Below are positions 52,778-62,791 of a stretch of DNA of 64,000 nt, in pieces (the first letter of the stretch is position 1; every line of letters starts with the position of its first letter). A program made the position numbers and the translations under genes. This DNA is from SB11 sp037968475 (lineage in GTDB: Bacteria; Bacteroidota; Bacteroidia; UBA8524): contig JBBKVO010000013.1 in assembly GCA_037968475.1 (NCBI GenBank), positions 123,886 to 187,885 on the forward strand, read 5' to 3'. The notes below the pieces were generated by a model, which searched no databases, was not told where the DNA came from, and saw nothing but the letters and a program-made list of their open reading frames with translations.

Positions 52778-53863
52778 TTAATCGTTTAGCGCATCGTAAA
52801 TAAGCAGTCCGTTTTTTGATATTATTTTTTCACCTTCTTCTAGCCCTTCGGTTAGGTAGGTGATATCGCCCAATTGGCGGTATACCTCTACTTGTCGAGT
52901 TTCAATATCGGTACGACTACGGAAAACCATTACCCAGTTTTTATTTTTATCAAATATTACTGCACTTGATGGTATAGCTACTAATTGTCTGTTTTCAGAA
53001 AATTGAAGGTTAACAGTAGCATTCATTTCTGGTTTTAATGCATAATCAGCATTGGGTATTTTTACCCTCACCTTCATAGCTTTAGTAGCAGGGTCTATCG
53101 CATTAAAAATACGGTCTATTTTTCCTGTATATATTTTACCGGGATAACTAATGGTTTGTATTTGGGCATCGTAGCCAAGTGCTACTTTACTAATGTCCGA
53201 CTCATTTACGTTGGCCAATACCCATACTTCATCTATTTGGGCTATTGAGAATAGTATGTCGGCTTTATCGGCGCGTAGTTGTTCGCCTTGGTTTATATCT
53301 TTATATACTATAAAACCGCTAATGGGGGCTGTGATATTAAAAATGGAGTTTTTGCCTAAGCTATATATATCAAATATCTCGTTTATGCGGTTTAGCTCGG
53401 CGCGGGCTTTTGCAAGCTCGCTTTCAGCTGATGCTACGTCTTTATCCGAGTTCAGTTTACCTGCAAACAGTTCTTTAGCCACTTTTACATTTTTTTCGGC
53501 AATGGCTAGGTCGTTAAGAGCGTCTAATCGTTCTTTTTCAAACTCGGCCACTTCGCCACTGCGTATTACGGCTAATACCTGTCCTTTTTTTACAAAATCA
53601 CCCAACTCGACATTAATTTTTTGCACGTTACCTCCCACTATGGGGTACACTTGTGCCAACAGATTATTATCGGGTACTATTTTGCCAAACAAGCGCATTT
53701 CAGCTTTTACATCTTGCATTTGGGCGAGTGCAAATTGGCATTTTGACATCATGGTATCGCTCATACTAAAGGCGGTTACCATATCATCGGTGTGCTTTTC
53801 TTTTTTGCACCCTGCGGCTAGCCATAGTATTATGGCTAGTATATATAAGCTCTTATTTTTCAT
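52778..53863 (-). CDS. metal efflux RND periplasmic adaptor lipoprotein (CusB/CzcB type)
   Basis: A 361-residue membrane-fusion lipoprotein (lipobox near WLAAGCKKEK). It has the barrel-sandwich KINVELGDFVKKGQVLAVIRSGEV, a short alpha-hairpin, APISGFIVYKDINQGEQL and the beta-barrel with ATVNLQF. No C-terminal His-rich metal domain is seen. It overlaps the channel gene by 11 bp and precedes the pump gene by 16 bp. Confidence 0.93.
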   Translation of the reverse strand: MKNKSLYILAIILWLAAGCKKEKHTDDMVTAFSMSDTMMSKCQFALAQMQDVKAEMRLFGKIVPDNNLLAQVYPIVGGNVQKINVELGDFVKKGQVLAVIRSGEVAEFEKERLDALNDLAIAEKNVKVAKELFAGKLNSDKDVASAESELAKARAELNRINEIFDIYSLGKNSIFNITAPISGFIVYKDINQGEQLRADKADILFSIAQIDEVWVLANVNESDISKVALGYDAQIQTISYPGKIYTGKIDRIFNAIDPATKAMKVRVKIPNADYALKPEMNATVNLQFSENRQLVAIPSSAVIFDKNKNWVMVFRSRTDIETRQVEVYRQLGDITYLTEGLEEGEKIISKNGLLIYDALND

Positions 53864-55121
53864 ATTTGTACACTTTTGCTGCTGTTACATAATTCACCCA
53901 CTCTGCACCTGTTATTAGCTGTATGTTTACACGCTGACGCTCGGCAACTGATTGGTTGTAGGCTTCAAAAAAATCCATAAACTCTATTATTGATATGTTG
54001 CGATTTTTAAAGTTCTCGCTTACACCTTGGGCTACGGTTTCAAAATCATCGTTATAAAACTGCTTTGCTTTTTTATATTCTTGTATGCTACGCAGCATAT
54101 TGGCAAAAGCTTCGCGCACCTCTGCACTTATTTCTATGCTTTTTTGTTGTTGCAAGGTTTGGGTAGTTTTGTGCTGCCATTGAGCGGCTTTTATATTGCC
54201 TTGGTTTCTATTCCATAGGGGCAGAGGCATACTTATACCTGCATTTATTTGGTTGTTAAATGCACCGCCACGTTGGTCGTAGCTGCTAAACAGGTTTATA
54301 TCGGGCACAGCTTGTGCTTTTTGTGCACGTAGGTTGTATTGTGCCAATAATATTTCAGCATCGGCAATTTTGTAATCGGGGCGATTGGCTAATGCCAACT
54401 GCAGCATACTATCCAATAGAGGTTGGCGCTCGAAATTTGAGTAGGAGGCTTCATTAATAATGGGTTTTATGTAGGCTTGTTGTTGCAGCAGTATTTGTAT
54501 TTTTTTGTTTTCGGCAGCGTATTGTAGAGCAAGTTCTGCCTTATCATTATTTATGGTGAAGTAAGCCGATTTCAGTCTGACAACATCTTTGACAGGTATA
54601 TTACCTTTTGCGGCCTGCACCTCGTATATGGTGATAAGAGTATCTAGCAGGCTAAGCTGTTGGTGGTATTTGGTTAGTACAAAACTTTGTTGTTGAAGGG
54701 TGTAAAAACTAATGTGCAATTGCAGTTGCAGGTTTCGTAGCAAATCTTCAAACTCAAGCTGCGCAAGTTGTGTGCTTTGCTTGGCCATTTTTATGGCTGA
54801 TGAGCGCTTGCCGCCCAATAGTATAAGCTGCTCTACGGCGAATATTTTTTCACCTGTGGAACCTACGTGAAACTCTTTGTTATTTTGGGGGTCGTAAGCA
54901 TTAAACTCTGCTGTAAAAACAGGATTGGGATAAAGCTTGGCTTGTATTTCTAATGCTTGTTGTGTTTGCACCCCATACTGCGATGCCAGCAATAACAGGT
55001 TATTTTTTAAAAATGCGCTATCAGCCTGTTGTAGTGTAATTTTTAATGTATCGTTGGTTTGTGCTGTTGCCGCTATAAAGGCTATGCTTAAAACCAAAAA
55101 AACCGTCCACCTCTTTATCAT
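53853..55121 (-). CDS. TolC-family outer-membrane channel of the metal pump (CusC/CzcC type)
   Basis: A 422-residue protein with signal peptide (MIKRWTVFLVLSIAFIAATAQ) and the two long coiled-coil hairpins of the outer-membrane efflux family (YPNPVFTAEFNAYDP; NRPDYKIADAEILLAQYNLRAQK). There is no lipobox. As first gene of the minus-strand operon it lies 135 bp behind the sensor-kinase gene. Confidence 0.92.
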   Translation of the reverse strand: MIKRWTVFLVLSIAFIAATAQTNDTLKITLQQADSAFLKNNLLLLASQYGVQTQQALEIQAKLYPNPVFTAEFNAYDPQNNKEFHVGSTGEKIFAVEQLILLGGKRSSAIKMAKQSTQLAQLEFEDLLRNLQLQLHISFYTLQQQSFVLTKYHQQLSLLDTLITIYEVQAAKGNIPVKDVVRLKSAYFTINNDKAELALQYAAENKKIQILLQQQAYIKPIINEASYSNFERQPLLDSMLQLALANRPDYKIADAEILLAQYNLRAQKAQAVPDINLFSSYDQRGGAFNNQINAGISMPLPLWNRNQGNIKAAQWQHKTTQTLQQQKSIEISAEVREAFANMLRSIQEYKKAKQFYNDDFETVAQGVSENFKNRNISIIEFMDFFEAYNQSVAERQRVNIQLITGAEWVNYVTAAKVYKYEK

Positions 55122-55256
55122 GCAACAAAGTTGGTGGAGACAACCTTAAAAACACCTTAAGAGAGATAAAAATGAGCTTAAGAAAAAAGGAGGAGAGCCT
55201 TTTATTTTGTAGTGATGAAAGCCTGCAATTCTGCAATTTTTAATGTACTACTATAA

Positions 55257-56657
55257 TTATGCGTTAATTGGATTTAGAGGAAGTAAAAGTATAAAGCGGT
55301 TTTTATTGTTAATAGGCTGATATACAACAGACCCATTATGCAGTTGCACAATTTTACTTACCAGTACCAAGCCCAAACCAAAACCTTTTATTTGCTTGCT
55401 GTTATTGCCTCTAAAAAAATGGGTAAATAACAAGGTCGTTTCATCAACTTTTATTTGTGCACCATCATTTTCTATACAAATAGAAATTGCATTTCTTTCT
55501 TTTGATATTGATACTTGCACAGGATAATTTTTGGTATATATCACTGCATTTTTAAGTAGGTTTATCAAAGCAATTTTAAGCATTCGGGTATTTCCGTTTA
55601 CTTCAAAATCAGTTTCAGCGGTAATATTTTCATCAATACTTAGGTTAAATTTAGATTTGTTGTATTGGGTGCTTACAATTTCAACACACTCAAACAATAA
55701 CTCATCTATCCGCAACCGTTCTCGAGCTATACTTTTTGGATTCGATTCAACCTTAGATATGTCTAACAAAGCATTAATAATGTTAGCCATTTCCATTAAC
55801 CCCTCTTTCTGAAAGTTAAAATGTTCTTTCAAAAGTATATTCACTTCACTACTCGTCTCGTTTTGTACGCGCTCAATGTTAGAAATAAGCACGGCCAACG
55901 GAGTTTTTAACTCGTGTGAAACATGGTGGGTAAAATGGGTTTGAAACCGAAATGCTTGCTCAACACGTTCTAACACTTCGTTAAATTTTTGGGCTAAAAA
56001 ATTTATTTCATCTTCAGTATCAGGTTCTTGTACGCGCATAGCAAGGTTTTGGGGTGAAATAGCCTCCATGTCGCGTGAAAGCATGGTAATAGGAACTGTT
56101 ATGACTTTTGATAAATAGAAAGATAATAATGCAACAAGTAGCACTGATACCACAAAAACTAAAAACAATATCCAACTCAAAAAGTTGAGTTTGCTACGAC
56201 CAAACCTGTCGTATGCTTTGGTAATACCGTAATAAGATTTACCATTTTCTTTAAAATTAAGCCCTAATAACTCGTACTGCCCCTCTTTTTTTTCTATTTC
56301 ATCCGCTTTGTCTTCCATAAGCCGATGTAGTATATCCGAAGAGTATAAAATCTTAGTATCGTCAATACTACTATAAATAACACCTCCACTAGAGTCAAAA
56401 AGAACAATTTTTTCTTCGTAAAGATTATTAATAGTGTTTTCATCAAACACTTGTAGCAAATCGTGGTCTATTTGTTCTACTTCTACCAATAGCTTAAAAG
56501 TGGTAATAGTACGGTCTTTTAGCCGTTGGTAAAACTCTTGTTGGCGATATTGTGCAGATAGCAGGTATATAACCCCAAGGGTAATACCTAATAGTACGCT
56601 AAACATTACTGAGTAGTATAGCGATAGCCTGTTTCTAAGCATCAGTTTCATTGGCAC
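55257..56657 (-). CDS. sensor histidine kinase of the metal pump (CusS-like)
   Basis: A 466-residue kinase. One membrane helix (about 11-33) and a periplasmic domain with a second helix (about 165-190) are followed by HAMP (YLSKVITVPITMLSRDMEAI), HisKA with HHVSHELKTPLAVL (His phosphoacceptor) and an HATPase ending in GFGLGLVLVSKIVQLHNGS. It starts 23 bp inside the regulator gene, so both are coupled. Its position upstream of the CusCBA-type operon suggests metal sensing; this is inference. Confidence 0.93.
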   Translation of the reverse strand: MPMKLMLRNRLSLYYSVMFSVLLGITLGVIYLLSAQYRQQEFYQRLKDRTITTFKLLVEVEQIDHDLLQVFDENTINNLYEEKIVLFDSSGGVIYSSIDDTKILYSSDILHRLMEDKADEIEKKEGQYELLGLNFKENGKSYYGITKAYDRFGRSKLNFLSWILFLVFVVSVLLVALLSFYLSKVITVPITMLSRDMEAISPQNLAMRVQEPDTEDEINFLAQKFNEVLERVEQAFRFQTHFTHHVSHELKTPLAVLISNIERVQNETSSEVNILLKEHFNFQKEGLMEMANIINALLDISKVESNPKSIARERLRIDELLFECVEIVSTQYNKSKFNLSIDENITAETDFEVNGNTRMLKIALINLLKNAVIYTKNYPVQVSISKERNAISICIENDGAQIKVDETTLLFTHFFRGNNSKQIKGFGLGLVLVSKIVQLHNGSVVYQPINNKNRFILLLPLNPINA

Positions 56658-57324
56658 TTAAATAATAACCAAACCCAATACGGGTACGGATAAGTTTTAC
56701 CGGATATCCTTTATCAATTTTATTTCTCAAAAAATTAATAAACACCTCTATAGTGTTGGTATTGGCATCAAAGGCGTTGCCCCATGCTTTTGCCAGTAAA
56801 TCTTTTTTTGATACTATATTGCCCTTAGCCTCAGCCAACATTTGTAGAATTTCGAACTCGCGGGCGGTTAGTTTCAGCAATTTTCCTTCACGACTTACTT
56901 CCTTTTTTTTCAGGTCTATAGTAAGGGTGTCTATTGCATAAACAATATCTTCAACTTTGTAGTTCTCTGCCCGTTTAATAAATACTTTTACCCTTGCTAA
57001 TAGCTCTTTAAAATAAAATGGTTTAGTTAGGTAATCATCTGCACCACTTTCAAAACCTTGCAACTTATCGTCCAATTCCCCAAAGGCTGTAAGCATAATT
57101 ACAGGAGTTGCAATACCCTCAGCTCTAATAAATTTACACACTTCGTACCCGTTTTGGCCGGGTATATTCAAATCAAGAATTATACAAGCAAATGTTTCTT
57201 TGCGAATAATTTTTTCTGCTAAAAACCCATCATATACAACCTCAACAGTAAAACCCTCAGCATTAAGTCCCGCCTTTATATCTGATGAAAGATGTGTATC
57301 GTCTTCAACTAATAAAATTTTCAT
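56635..57324 (-). CDS. OmpR-family response regulator (CusR-like)
   Basis: A 229-residue regulator from ATG 57324, which gives the canonical MKILLVEDDTHLS; an upstream Met at 57387 would add an unusual 21-residue head. The receiver has Asp in CIILDLNIPGQNG and Lys in DYLTKPFYF. The winged-helix effector has KLTAREFEILQMLAEAKGNI and ANTNTIEVFINFLRNKI. It pairs with the adjacent kinase and probably controls the metal efflux operon. Confidence 0.94.
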   Translation of the reverse strand: MKILLVEDDTHLSSDIKAGLNAEGFTVEVVYDGFLAEKIIRKETFACIILDLNIPGQNGYEVCKFIRAEGIATPVIMLTAFGELDDKLQGFESGADDYLTKPFYFKELLARVKVFIKRAENYKVEDIVYAIDTLTIDLKKKEVSREGKLLKLTAREFEILQMLAEAKGNIVSKKDLLAKAWGNAFDANTNTIEVFINFLRNKIDKGYPVKLIRTRIGFGYYLSANETDA

Positions 57325-57600
57325 TTCAAATTCAAATATAGATAAGAAACAACTACTAGTTACAGGCGTGGATTCTATAAAGGTCAAAAAATCAGAGATA
57401 ATTTATCTACGAATTGAATCGATGAATTGAATACTATAAAAACGATTAAAAGAACATTTTACCTAGAACAGGGTCTAAATTGACAAAAGAACCTTGCCAT
57501 ATAAGTAGAATTAGTTTTTCTATGAAACATATAACTTATTTCCAAACTTGTGTAACACTCAACCTAATTAAAACACTCATCTTTATGCCATTGTATAAAG

Positions 57601-57684
57601 ATGAGTTTCGAGAAATTTAGGGTATGTATTGATACCTGTCGCAAATGTGTAACTGAATGTAGCAATATGAGTAAAATGAAATAG
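57601..57684 (+). pseudogene. 27-residue Cys-rich stub, four-helix copper-binding protein-like
   Basis: ATG at 57601 opens MSFEKFRVCIDTCRKCVTEC then SNMSKMK and a stop. The CxxxCxxCxxxC spacing resembles one helix of small four-helix-bundle copper-storage proteins. Such proteins are about 100 residues, so this would be a remnant or a tiny peptide. It lies opposite the metal efflux regulator genes. A 12-bp hairpin (ACTCATCTTTAT with ATAAAGATGAGT) covers its start. The rest of the gap 57325-57739 shows nothing else. Confidence 0.35.
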
Positions 57685-57739
57685 GTTAAAGTAGCATTAG
57701 AAATAACTTTTTAAACTAAAATAAAAGAAAATAAATTCT

Positions 57740-58408
57740 ATGGGACAAATTGTTAAAGTACTATCTGTTAAAAAAGTTACACACGATGTTTTGCAGATTC
57801 TTGCTGCAAAGCCTTCAGCTTTGGTCTATAAGTCCGGACAAGCAGTTGATATTTCCATCCATAAAAAAGGCTGGGAGCAAACATTGAGGCCGTTTACATT
57901 TACTTCCTTACCTGAGGATGAACATATAGAATTTATTATAAAAACATATCCCTCGCATAATGGTGTTACAAATCAATTATTATCACTTAAATATGGCGAC
58001 GAGCTTATCATACACGATGTTTTCGGAACTATAACATACAAAGGCGAAGGAATGTTTATTGCTGGTGGGGCAGGTGTTACACCTTTTATTGCAATTTTTA
58101 AGCAACTTGAAAAGGAAAATAAAATTGGAAACAACAAGCTGATTTTTGCTAATAAAACAAAAGCCGATATTATTCTTGAGGACAGGCTAAGTATGCTTCT
58201 TGGCAATAACTGTATCAATATCCTTTCTGACGAAAAACATGAAGGATACAAACATGGATTTATTACTGCAAAATTGATAAAAAAGCATCTTGACGAACAC
58301 ATTGGGTATTTTTACCTCTGTGGGCCTGAACCAATGATGAAGGCAATAGAAGAGCATTTATCTTCATTGGAAATTTTAGAAAACGCTATTGTAAAAGAAG
58401 CTTTTTAA
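57740..58408 (+). CDS. FNR-like flavin reductase / ferredoxin-NADP reductase family protein
   Basis: A 222-residue two-domain protein. The FAD domain carries LRPFTFTSLP, the flavin-binding motif. The NAD(P) domain carries IAGGAGVTPFIAIF and YLCGPEPMMKAIE. It lacks the 2Fe-2S ferredoxin domain found in related oxygenase reductases, so it needs a separate electron carrier. Electron transfer between NAD(P)H and a flavodoxin, ferredoxin or oxygenase partner is likely; the partner is not in the neighbourhood. Confidence 0.88.
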   Translation: MGQIVKVLSVKKVTHDVLQILAAKPSALVYKSGQAVDISIHKKGWEQTLRPFTFTSLPEDEHIEFIIKTYPSHNGVTNQLLSLKYGDELIIHDVFGTITYKGEGMFIAGGAGVTPFIAIFKQLEKENKIGNNKLIFANKTKADIILEDRLSMLLGNNCINILSDEKHEGYKHGFITAKLIKKHLDEHIGYFYLCGPEPMMKAIEEHLSSLEILENAIVKEAF

Positions 58409-58542
58409 TAGGTTTAGCTAAGTCTTTTGCTTTGTGCAGATTACAGAAATTGTAACGGGTAACCTAATTGCTATTTTCGAGCTCAAGAATATTTCGTGAA
58501 ACAGTTATTTTATTTAAGTGCGATGATTTATCGAGGTGTTTA

Positions 58543-58989
58543 TTAAACCTTTAGTAAAAAATTTTTTCTGTTAAAAGAGTTTCTGTGATATAAGTGAGTA
58601 GCTGCTACTGCTTTTTTTAATAATTGTTTAAGCACATTAAAATCATTTGGTTTGGTAATGTAAATATTTGCTCCGTTGATAAATGTATCTTCCATGTCTT
58701 TTTCGCTGCCGGATGTGGAATAAATAGCGATGAAGGTATCTTTTAGCTTTTCATTGTTCCTTATTTCTTTCAAACATTCCAAACCATTTTTGCGCGGCAT
58801 ATTAAGATCTATAAAAATAAGATGGGGCAGAGGTGCATTTTCTTGTGTCAGATATGCCATCAATTCCATACCGTTATTCACAGTATGTACAATGGTCTCT
58901 ATCTCCAATCCTTCCAGTGCTTCTTTAAAGATAGCCCTATCGCCTTCGTCGTCATCGGCCAAAATAATATGGAATGGTTCGTTATTCAT
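58543..58989 (-). CDS. single-domain response regulator (Rcp1-like)
   Basis: A 148-residue receiver domain with an extended tail. Features are LADDDEGDRAIFKEAL (acidic pocket), the phosphoacceptor Asp in LIFIDLNMPRKNG and Lys in IYITKPNDF. There is no output domain. It starts 6 bp after the stop of the CheB-CheR-kinase gene and is likely to be its phosphorylation partner. It resembles the other single-domain regulator at 62792-63265. Confidence 0.92.
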   Translation of the reverse strand: MNNEPFHIILADDDEGDRAIFKEALEGLEIETIVHTVNNGMELMAYLTQENAPLPHLIFIDLNMPRKNGLECLKEIRNNEKLKDTFIAIYSTSGSEKDMEDTFINGANIYITKPNDFNVLKQLLKKAVAATHLYHRNSFNRKNFLLKV

Positions 58990-58995
58990 TAAGAA

Positions 58996-61900
58996 TTATT
59001 TTTTTTGTACCGTTGGAATATAGATATCAAATATTGACCCTTTGGCTACCTTACTTGTAGCCGTAATGATGCCGTTGTGGTTGTTAACTATTTTTTTTAC
59101 TATGGCAAGCCCTATCCCTGTGCCCTCGTATTCTTCTTTACTGTGGAGTTTTTGGAATACTTCAAATATTTTTTCGCTAAATTCTCTTTCAAACCCAATA
59201 CCGTTATCGGTAATGCGGATGTGGCAGTATTCTTTTTGGGGTAAAAGTTTTGCCATATCCAGTTTATTTGATTTTATGTTTTGGCTCTCAATAGTTATGT
59301 GAGGGGGTATTTTTGGATTTGAAAATTTGAGCGCATTGCTGATGAGGTTGTGCATAAGCTGGCGAAACTGGAAAGGAATAATATAAACTTCGCAGGATTT
59401 TTTTACTTCTATAACAGCCTGTTTTTCAGCAATGGCTTCTTTAAATTCTATTTTTACTTCTTCGATAATACTATTGAAATCGGTGTTTTCAAATTTTCTA
59501 TCTGCCGTATTTAGCTGCGAGAAGGCAAGCAAATCCCGAATGAGTGTTTGCATTCGTTGGGCTGCATTCTGCATCAGGTTGAAATAATTTTTTCCACTTT
59601 CGGATAAGTTATTACTTTCTTTTTCGAGTATACGGCTGGAAAAGGTTTGTATTTTGCGAAGCGGCTCCTGCAAATCGTGGCTAGAAACATAGGTAAATGC
59701 TTCCAGTTCTTTGTTCATGTTTTGAAGCTCCGTGTTTTTATCTCCCAGTGATTCATTAGCTTCTTTTAATTCCTGTGTTCTTTCGGCAACGGCTTTTTCT
59801 AATCTTAGTTTTTCCTCTTTACGTTCGCGTATTTCTCTGGTTAGCAATTCTTTTTCTCTAAGTTCCTTTTCTACTAATAACTGCCGTACTTCCGTAATAT
59901 CTGCAATTACAAGAAGTATCAACTGCTCGCGGTGGGTTCTTTGAATAATGCGGCTTGCATTGAGCGACATTATTTTCTCACCCAAGTTCATAAAGGTGTG
60001 TTTAACTTCGTAATTGTAGAATTGAGAATTTCTAGGGATAATGTCTTCCAGCAGTTCGCGAAGTGCTGGAATGTTCCATTGTTTGTTTCCCAAGTCATAC
60101 AAAGGCACACCTTCCGTAAGTTCTTCTGTAACACCAAATTTTTTATAAAATGCTTTATTGGCAGATTTTACCCGAAGGTCTTTTCCTAAAACAAGCATTG
60201 GCTCGTGCATCGTAGAAACGATGGCTTCTGAATATTCATACGATTCATTAAGCAAGTCATTGCGCGTTTGTAATTCCTGATTGGTGGTGATAAGTTCTTC
60301 GTTGGCCGATTCTATTTCTTCTTTCGAAGTTTCTAACTCTTCATTTACTGTTTGCAATTCTTCGTTGCTAGAAACTACTTCTTCGTTGGCACTTTGCAGC
60401 TCCTCGGTAAATGCTTCTTGCTCTTGTGATAACGCGAGTGCATCGGTATGTGCAAGGGCTAATTCTTGTTCTAGTTTTTTTATCCTTCGGTCTTTTGCAA
60501 GCGAATTCACTTTCCCGCTGGTCTCTTGTGTATAAATCTCTGCTTGTTCCTGCTCCGTAAAGATAATTAGGATTAAGGGCTCTTCCGATTCAATTTTAAG
60601 CGGAACCACTTCTACACTTATACTACTGACTTTTAAATTTTTTTTGATTTCAATTCCGCTTTTACGAACCGGATTTTTAGTTTTAATAACTTTTGAAATT
60701 GCATTACGTAACTCAAAGGCTATTTCAGGTCGTGCCATTTTTAAAATATTGAACGTGGCTTTGCCTTGCGGGTGGCTGAGAAAGACATCGGTTGTGCCGC
60801 GAAACTGGACAATTTCCATTTGATGATTGATAACCACACTTGCGGGCATAAATTCTGAAATCAGCACGGCATCAATGGCATTATCTAACCCACTATCATT
60901 TACAGCGATGTTTTTTTGCATTTTGTTCCGGCCTACAATCGAAACACCTTTTTCAGTTACCGTTTGCTGCGCAAAACGGGTGGATAGAGCAGGCAGTGCA
61001 CTAGTACCTGAATTTATTTTGCGAGAAAATATTTTATACTTTTTATTAAACCCAGTGAAAAGATTGGCCGACTGACTAATGTTTTCTGATTTACCTAGCA
61101 TCAAAAATCCATCGTTGTTTAATGCGTAATGAAACGTATTGATGGCTCTTTTTTGTGCGGCAGTATCCAGATAAATAAAAAGGTTGCAGCAACTTATAAA
61201 ATCGAGACGTGAAAAGGGAGGGTCGTGTAAAACATTATGCGGGGCAAATACACACATATCGCGCACCGCTTTGTTAACGCGAAAGCCACCATCTGATTTA
61301 ATGAAGAAACGTTGGATGCGTTTTGGTGAAACAGTTTCAAGCTCTTGTTTGGAGTAAATACCAATGCGGGCTTTAGCGATGGAGGGTGCGCTTAGGTCGG
61401 TAGCAAAAATTTGAACGGGGGTGTTGATTGTTGTGCTTCCTTGAATTTCGAGCAACATCATGGCTATAGAGTATACTTCTTCGCCTGTAGCACATGCGGG
61501 AACCCATATACGCAACGATTCTCCCGTTTTTTTCCTTTTAAGTAACTTTGGAAAAAGATTTTCTTTTAAATATTTGTGCGTATCCGTATCACGAAAAAAA
61601 CTGGTTACGTTAATTAATAAATCCTGGTAAAGTATATCTGTCTCCTCATTTTTTTGTGTAAGTAGTTTTGCATACTCTTTAAGTGTTTTTATTTTATATA
61701 GCAACATCCTGCGGATGATGCGCCGCTTAATGGTAGTCATTTTATAAGCGGTAAAATCAACCCCTGTAGTTTTATGTAATTGATGAAGAATGTGTTTTAA
61801 ATCTACATTGTCACTATCTATTAAGTCTTCCTTGCCAGATTTTACACCATAGGCTGATTTTACAAACGGATGTTTGCTTAGTCGCGCCAATTCGAGGGCA

Positions 61901-62478
61901 ATTTCTTTTGGCGATAAAATAAAATCAACCACCCCTGCGGCAATTGCTGAGTGGGGCATACTCGTAAATTTTGCAGTATCGTCCTGCGCAAAGGTTAATC
62001 CGCCCTCGTGTTTGATGGCTTTCATACCTATTGTGCCATCGCTTGCACTGCCCGAAAGAACAATGCCAATAACCCTATCTTTTTGAACCTGTGCAAGTGA
62101 GGTGAAAAGAATATCAATAGACATTGCAGCGCCGGTTTCTGTGCGGGGAATTAATTTTATGTGCCCGTCTGTTACTTCAATTCCTTTGTTGTATGGAATA
62201 ACAAAAATATTGTTGGGTTCTATTTTATCCATGTCGTCAATTTCCTGCACCTTCATTTTTGTTTTTTTCGACAAAATTTCAGCCAACATACTTTTATGGT
62301 CGGGGCTCAGGTGCTGCACATAAATAAAAGCCATACCTGTATCGGGTGGAAGGTATTTTAATAATTCAATCATAGCCTCCAGTCCACCTGCTGATGCCCC
62401 AATGGCAATGACCGGAAAGTGGCTTAGCGCTGTGAAACGGGGCTTCGCTGTGGCTGGTTTTGATGTGCTATTTTTCAT
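58996..62478 (-). CDS. CheB-CheR-PAS-histidine kinase fusion protein
   Basis: A 1160-residue fusion. CheB methylesterase: IGASAGGLEAM with Ser, YVQHLSPDH with His, SGSASDGTIG with Asp. CheR methyltransferase (about 200-500): LINVTSFFRD and WVPACATGEEVYSIA (SAM site). A PAS-like region and a long Glu/Gln-rich coiled coil (about 660-760) are followed by another PAS domain, HisKA with VSSHDLQEPLRKI and an HATPase with DNGIGFE. No receiver is fused; the genes on each side are stand-alone receivers. A chemosensory-type control of an unknown output is inferred. Confidence 0.95.
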   Translation of the reverse strand: MKNSTSKPATAKPRFTALSHFPVIAIGASAGGLEAMIELLKYLPPDTGMAFIYVQHLSPDHKSMLAEILSKKTKMKVQEIDDMDKIEPNNIFVIPYNKGIEVTDGHIKLIPRTETGAAMSIDILFTSLAQVQKDRVIGIVLSGSASDGTIGMKAIKHEGGLTFAQDDTAKFTSMPHSAIAAGVVDFILSPKEIALELARLSKHPFVKSAYGVKSGKEDLIDSDNVDLKHILHQLHKTTGVDFTAYKMTTIKRRIIRRMLLYKIKTLKEYAKLLTQKNEETDILYQDLLINVTSFFRDTDTHKYLKENLFPKLLKRKKTGESLRIWVPACATGEEVYSIAMMLLEIQGSTTINTPVQIFATDLSAPSIAKARIGIYSKQELETVSPKRIQRFFIKSDGGFRVNKAVRDMCVFAPHNVLHDPPFSRLDFISCCNLFIYLDTAAQKRAINTFHYALNNDGFLMLGKSENISQSANLFTGFNKKYKIFSRKINSGTSALPALSTRFAQQTVTEKGVSIVGRNKMQKNIAVNDSGLDNAIDAVLISEFMPASVVINHQMEIVQFRGTTDVFLSHPQGKATFNILKMARPEIAFELRNAISKVIKTKNPVRKSGIEIKKNLKVSSISVEVVPLKIESEEPLILIIFTEQEQAEIYTQETSGKVNSLAKDRRIKKLEQELALAHTDALALSQEQEAFTEELQSANEEVVSSNEELQTVNEELETSKEEIESANEELITTNQELQTRNDLLNESYEYSEAIVSTMHEPMLVLGKDLRVKSANKAFYKKFGVTEELTEGVPLYDLGNKQWNIPALRELLEDIIPRNSQFYNYEVKHTFMNLGEKIMSLNASRIIQRTHREQLILLVIADITEVRQLLVEKELREKELLTREIRERKEEKLRLEKAVAERTQELKEANESLGDKNTELQNMNKELEAFTYVSSHDLQEPLRKIQTFSSRILEKESNNLSESGKNYFNLMQNAAQRMQTLIRDLLAFSQLNTADRKFENTDFNSIIEEVKIEFKEAIAEKQAVIEVKKSCEVYIIPFQFRQLMHNLISNALKFSNPKIPPHITIESQNIKSNKLDMAKLLPQKEYCHIRITDNGIGFEREFSEKIFEVFQKLHSKEEYEGTGIGLAIVKKIVNNHNGIITATSKVAKGSIFDIYIPTVQKK

Positions 62479-62624
62479 TTCTTTTTGTAATTGGAATTTG
62501 ATAATCAGTAAAGCCTCCCTGTTTGCGGTTCCATTTTATACAGTATCATGGTTTTGCAAATCGCAACAGTATCTCTTTTAGTTTATCAATATTTTTATCA
62601 TATCCATTTGTTTTTCCACCCTAT

Positions 62625-62729
62625 TTGCCGAATAATCTATCAATAGAGGATCAAGAACGGTTCTCCTCATGGTCGGAGCCTAAAAGGAACTTATTACGGG
62701 TACTAATTGAGGCAGGCTATGTAATATAG
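62625..62729 (+). other. unassigned gap sequence with a coding-like plus-strand stretch
   Basis: The 313-bp gap 62479-62791 contains one plus-strand stretch reading NNLSIEDQERFSSWSEPKRN then LLRVLIEAGYVI and a stop at 62729, which looks like the C-terminal end of a protein, without a credible start. The remainder is A/T-rich with a GTGTC/GACAC hairpin around a T run at about 62730-62752. I would not call a gene. Confidence 0.25.
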
Positions 62730-62791
62730 TGTCTTTTTTTTTTCTGACACCAATTACAATGAATTTAGGATATTAAATCTTTTGAGTTGCT

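Noticed and set aside
62523..62729. 68-codon plus-strand gene
   Set aside because: Only the last 32 codons look protein-like; the first half is low-complexity and the start is not credible.
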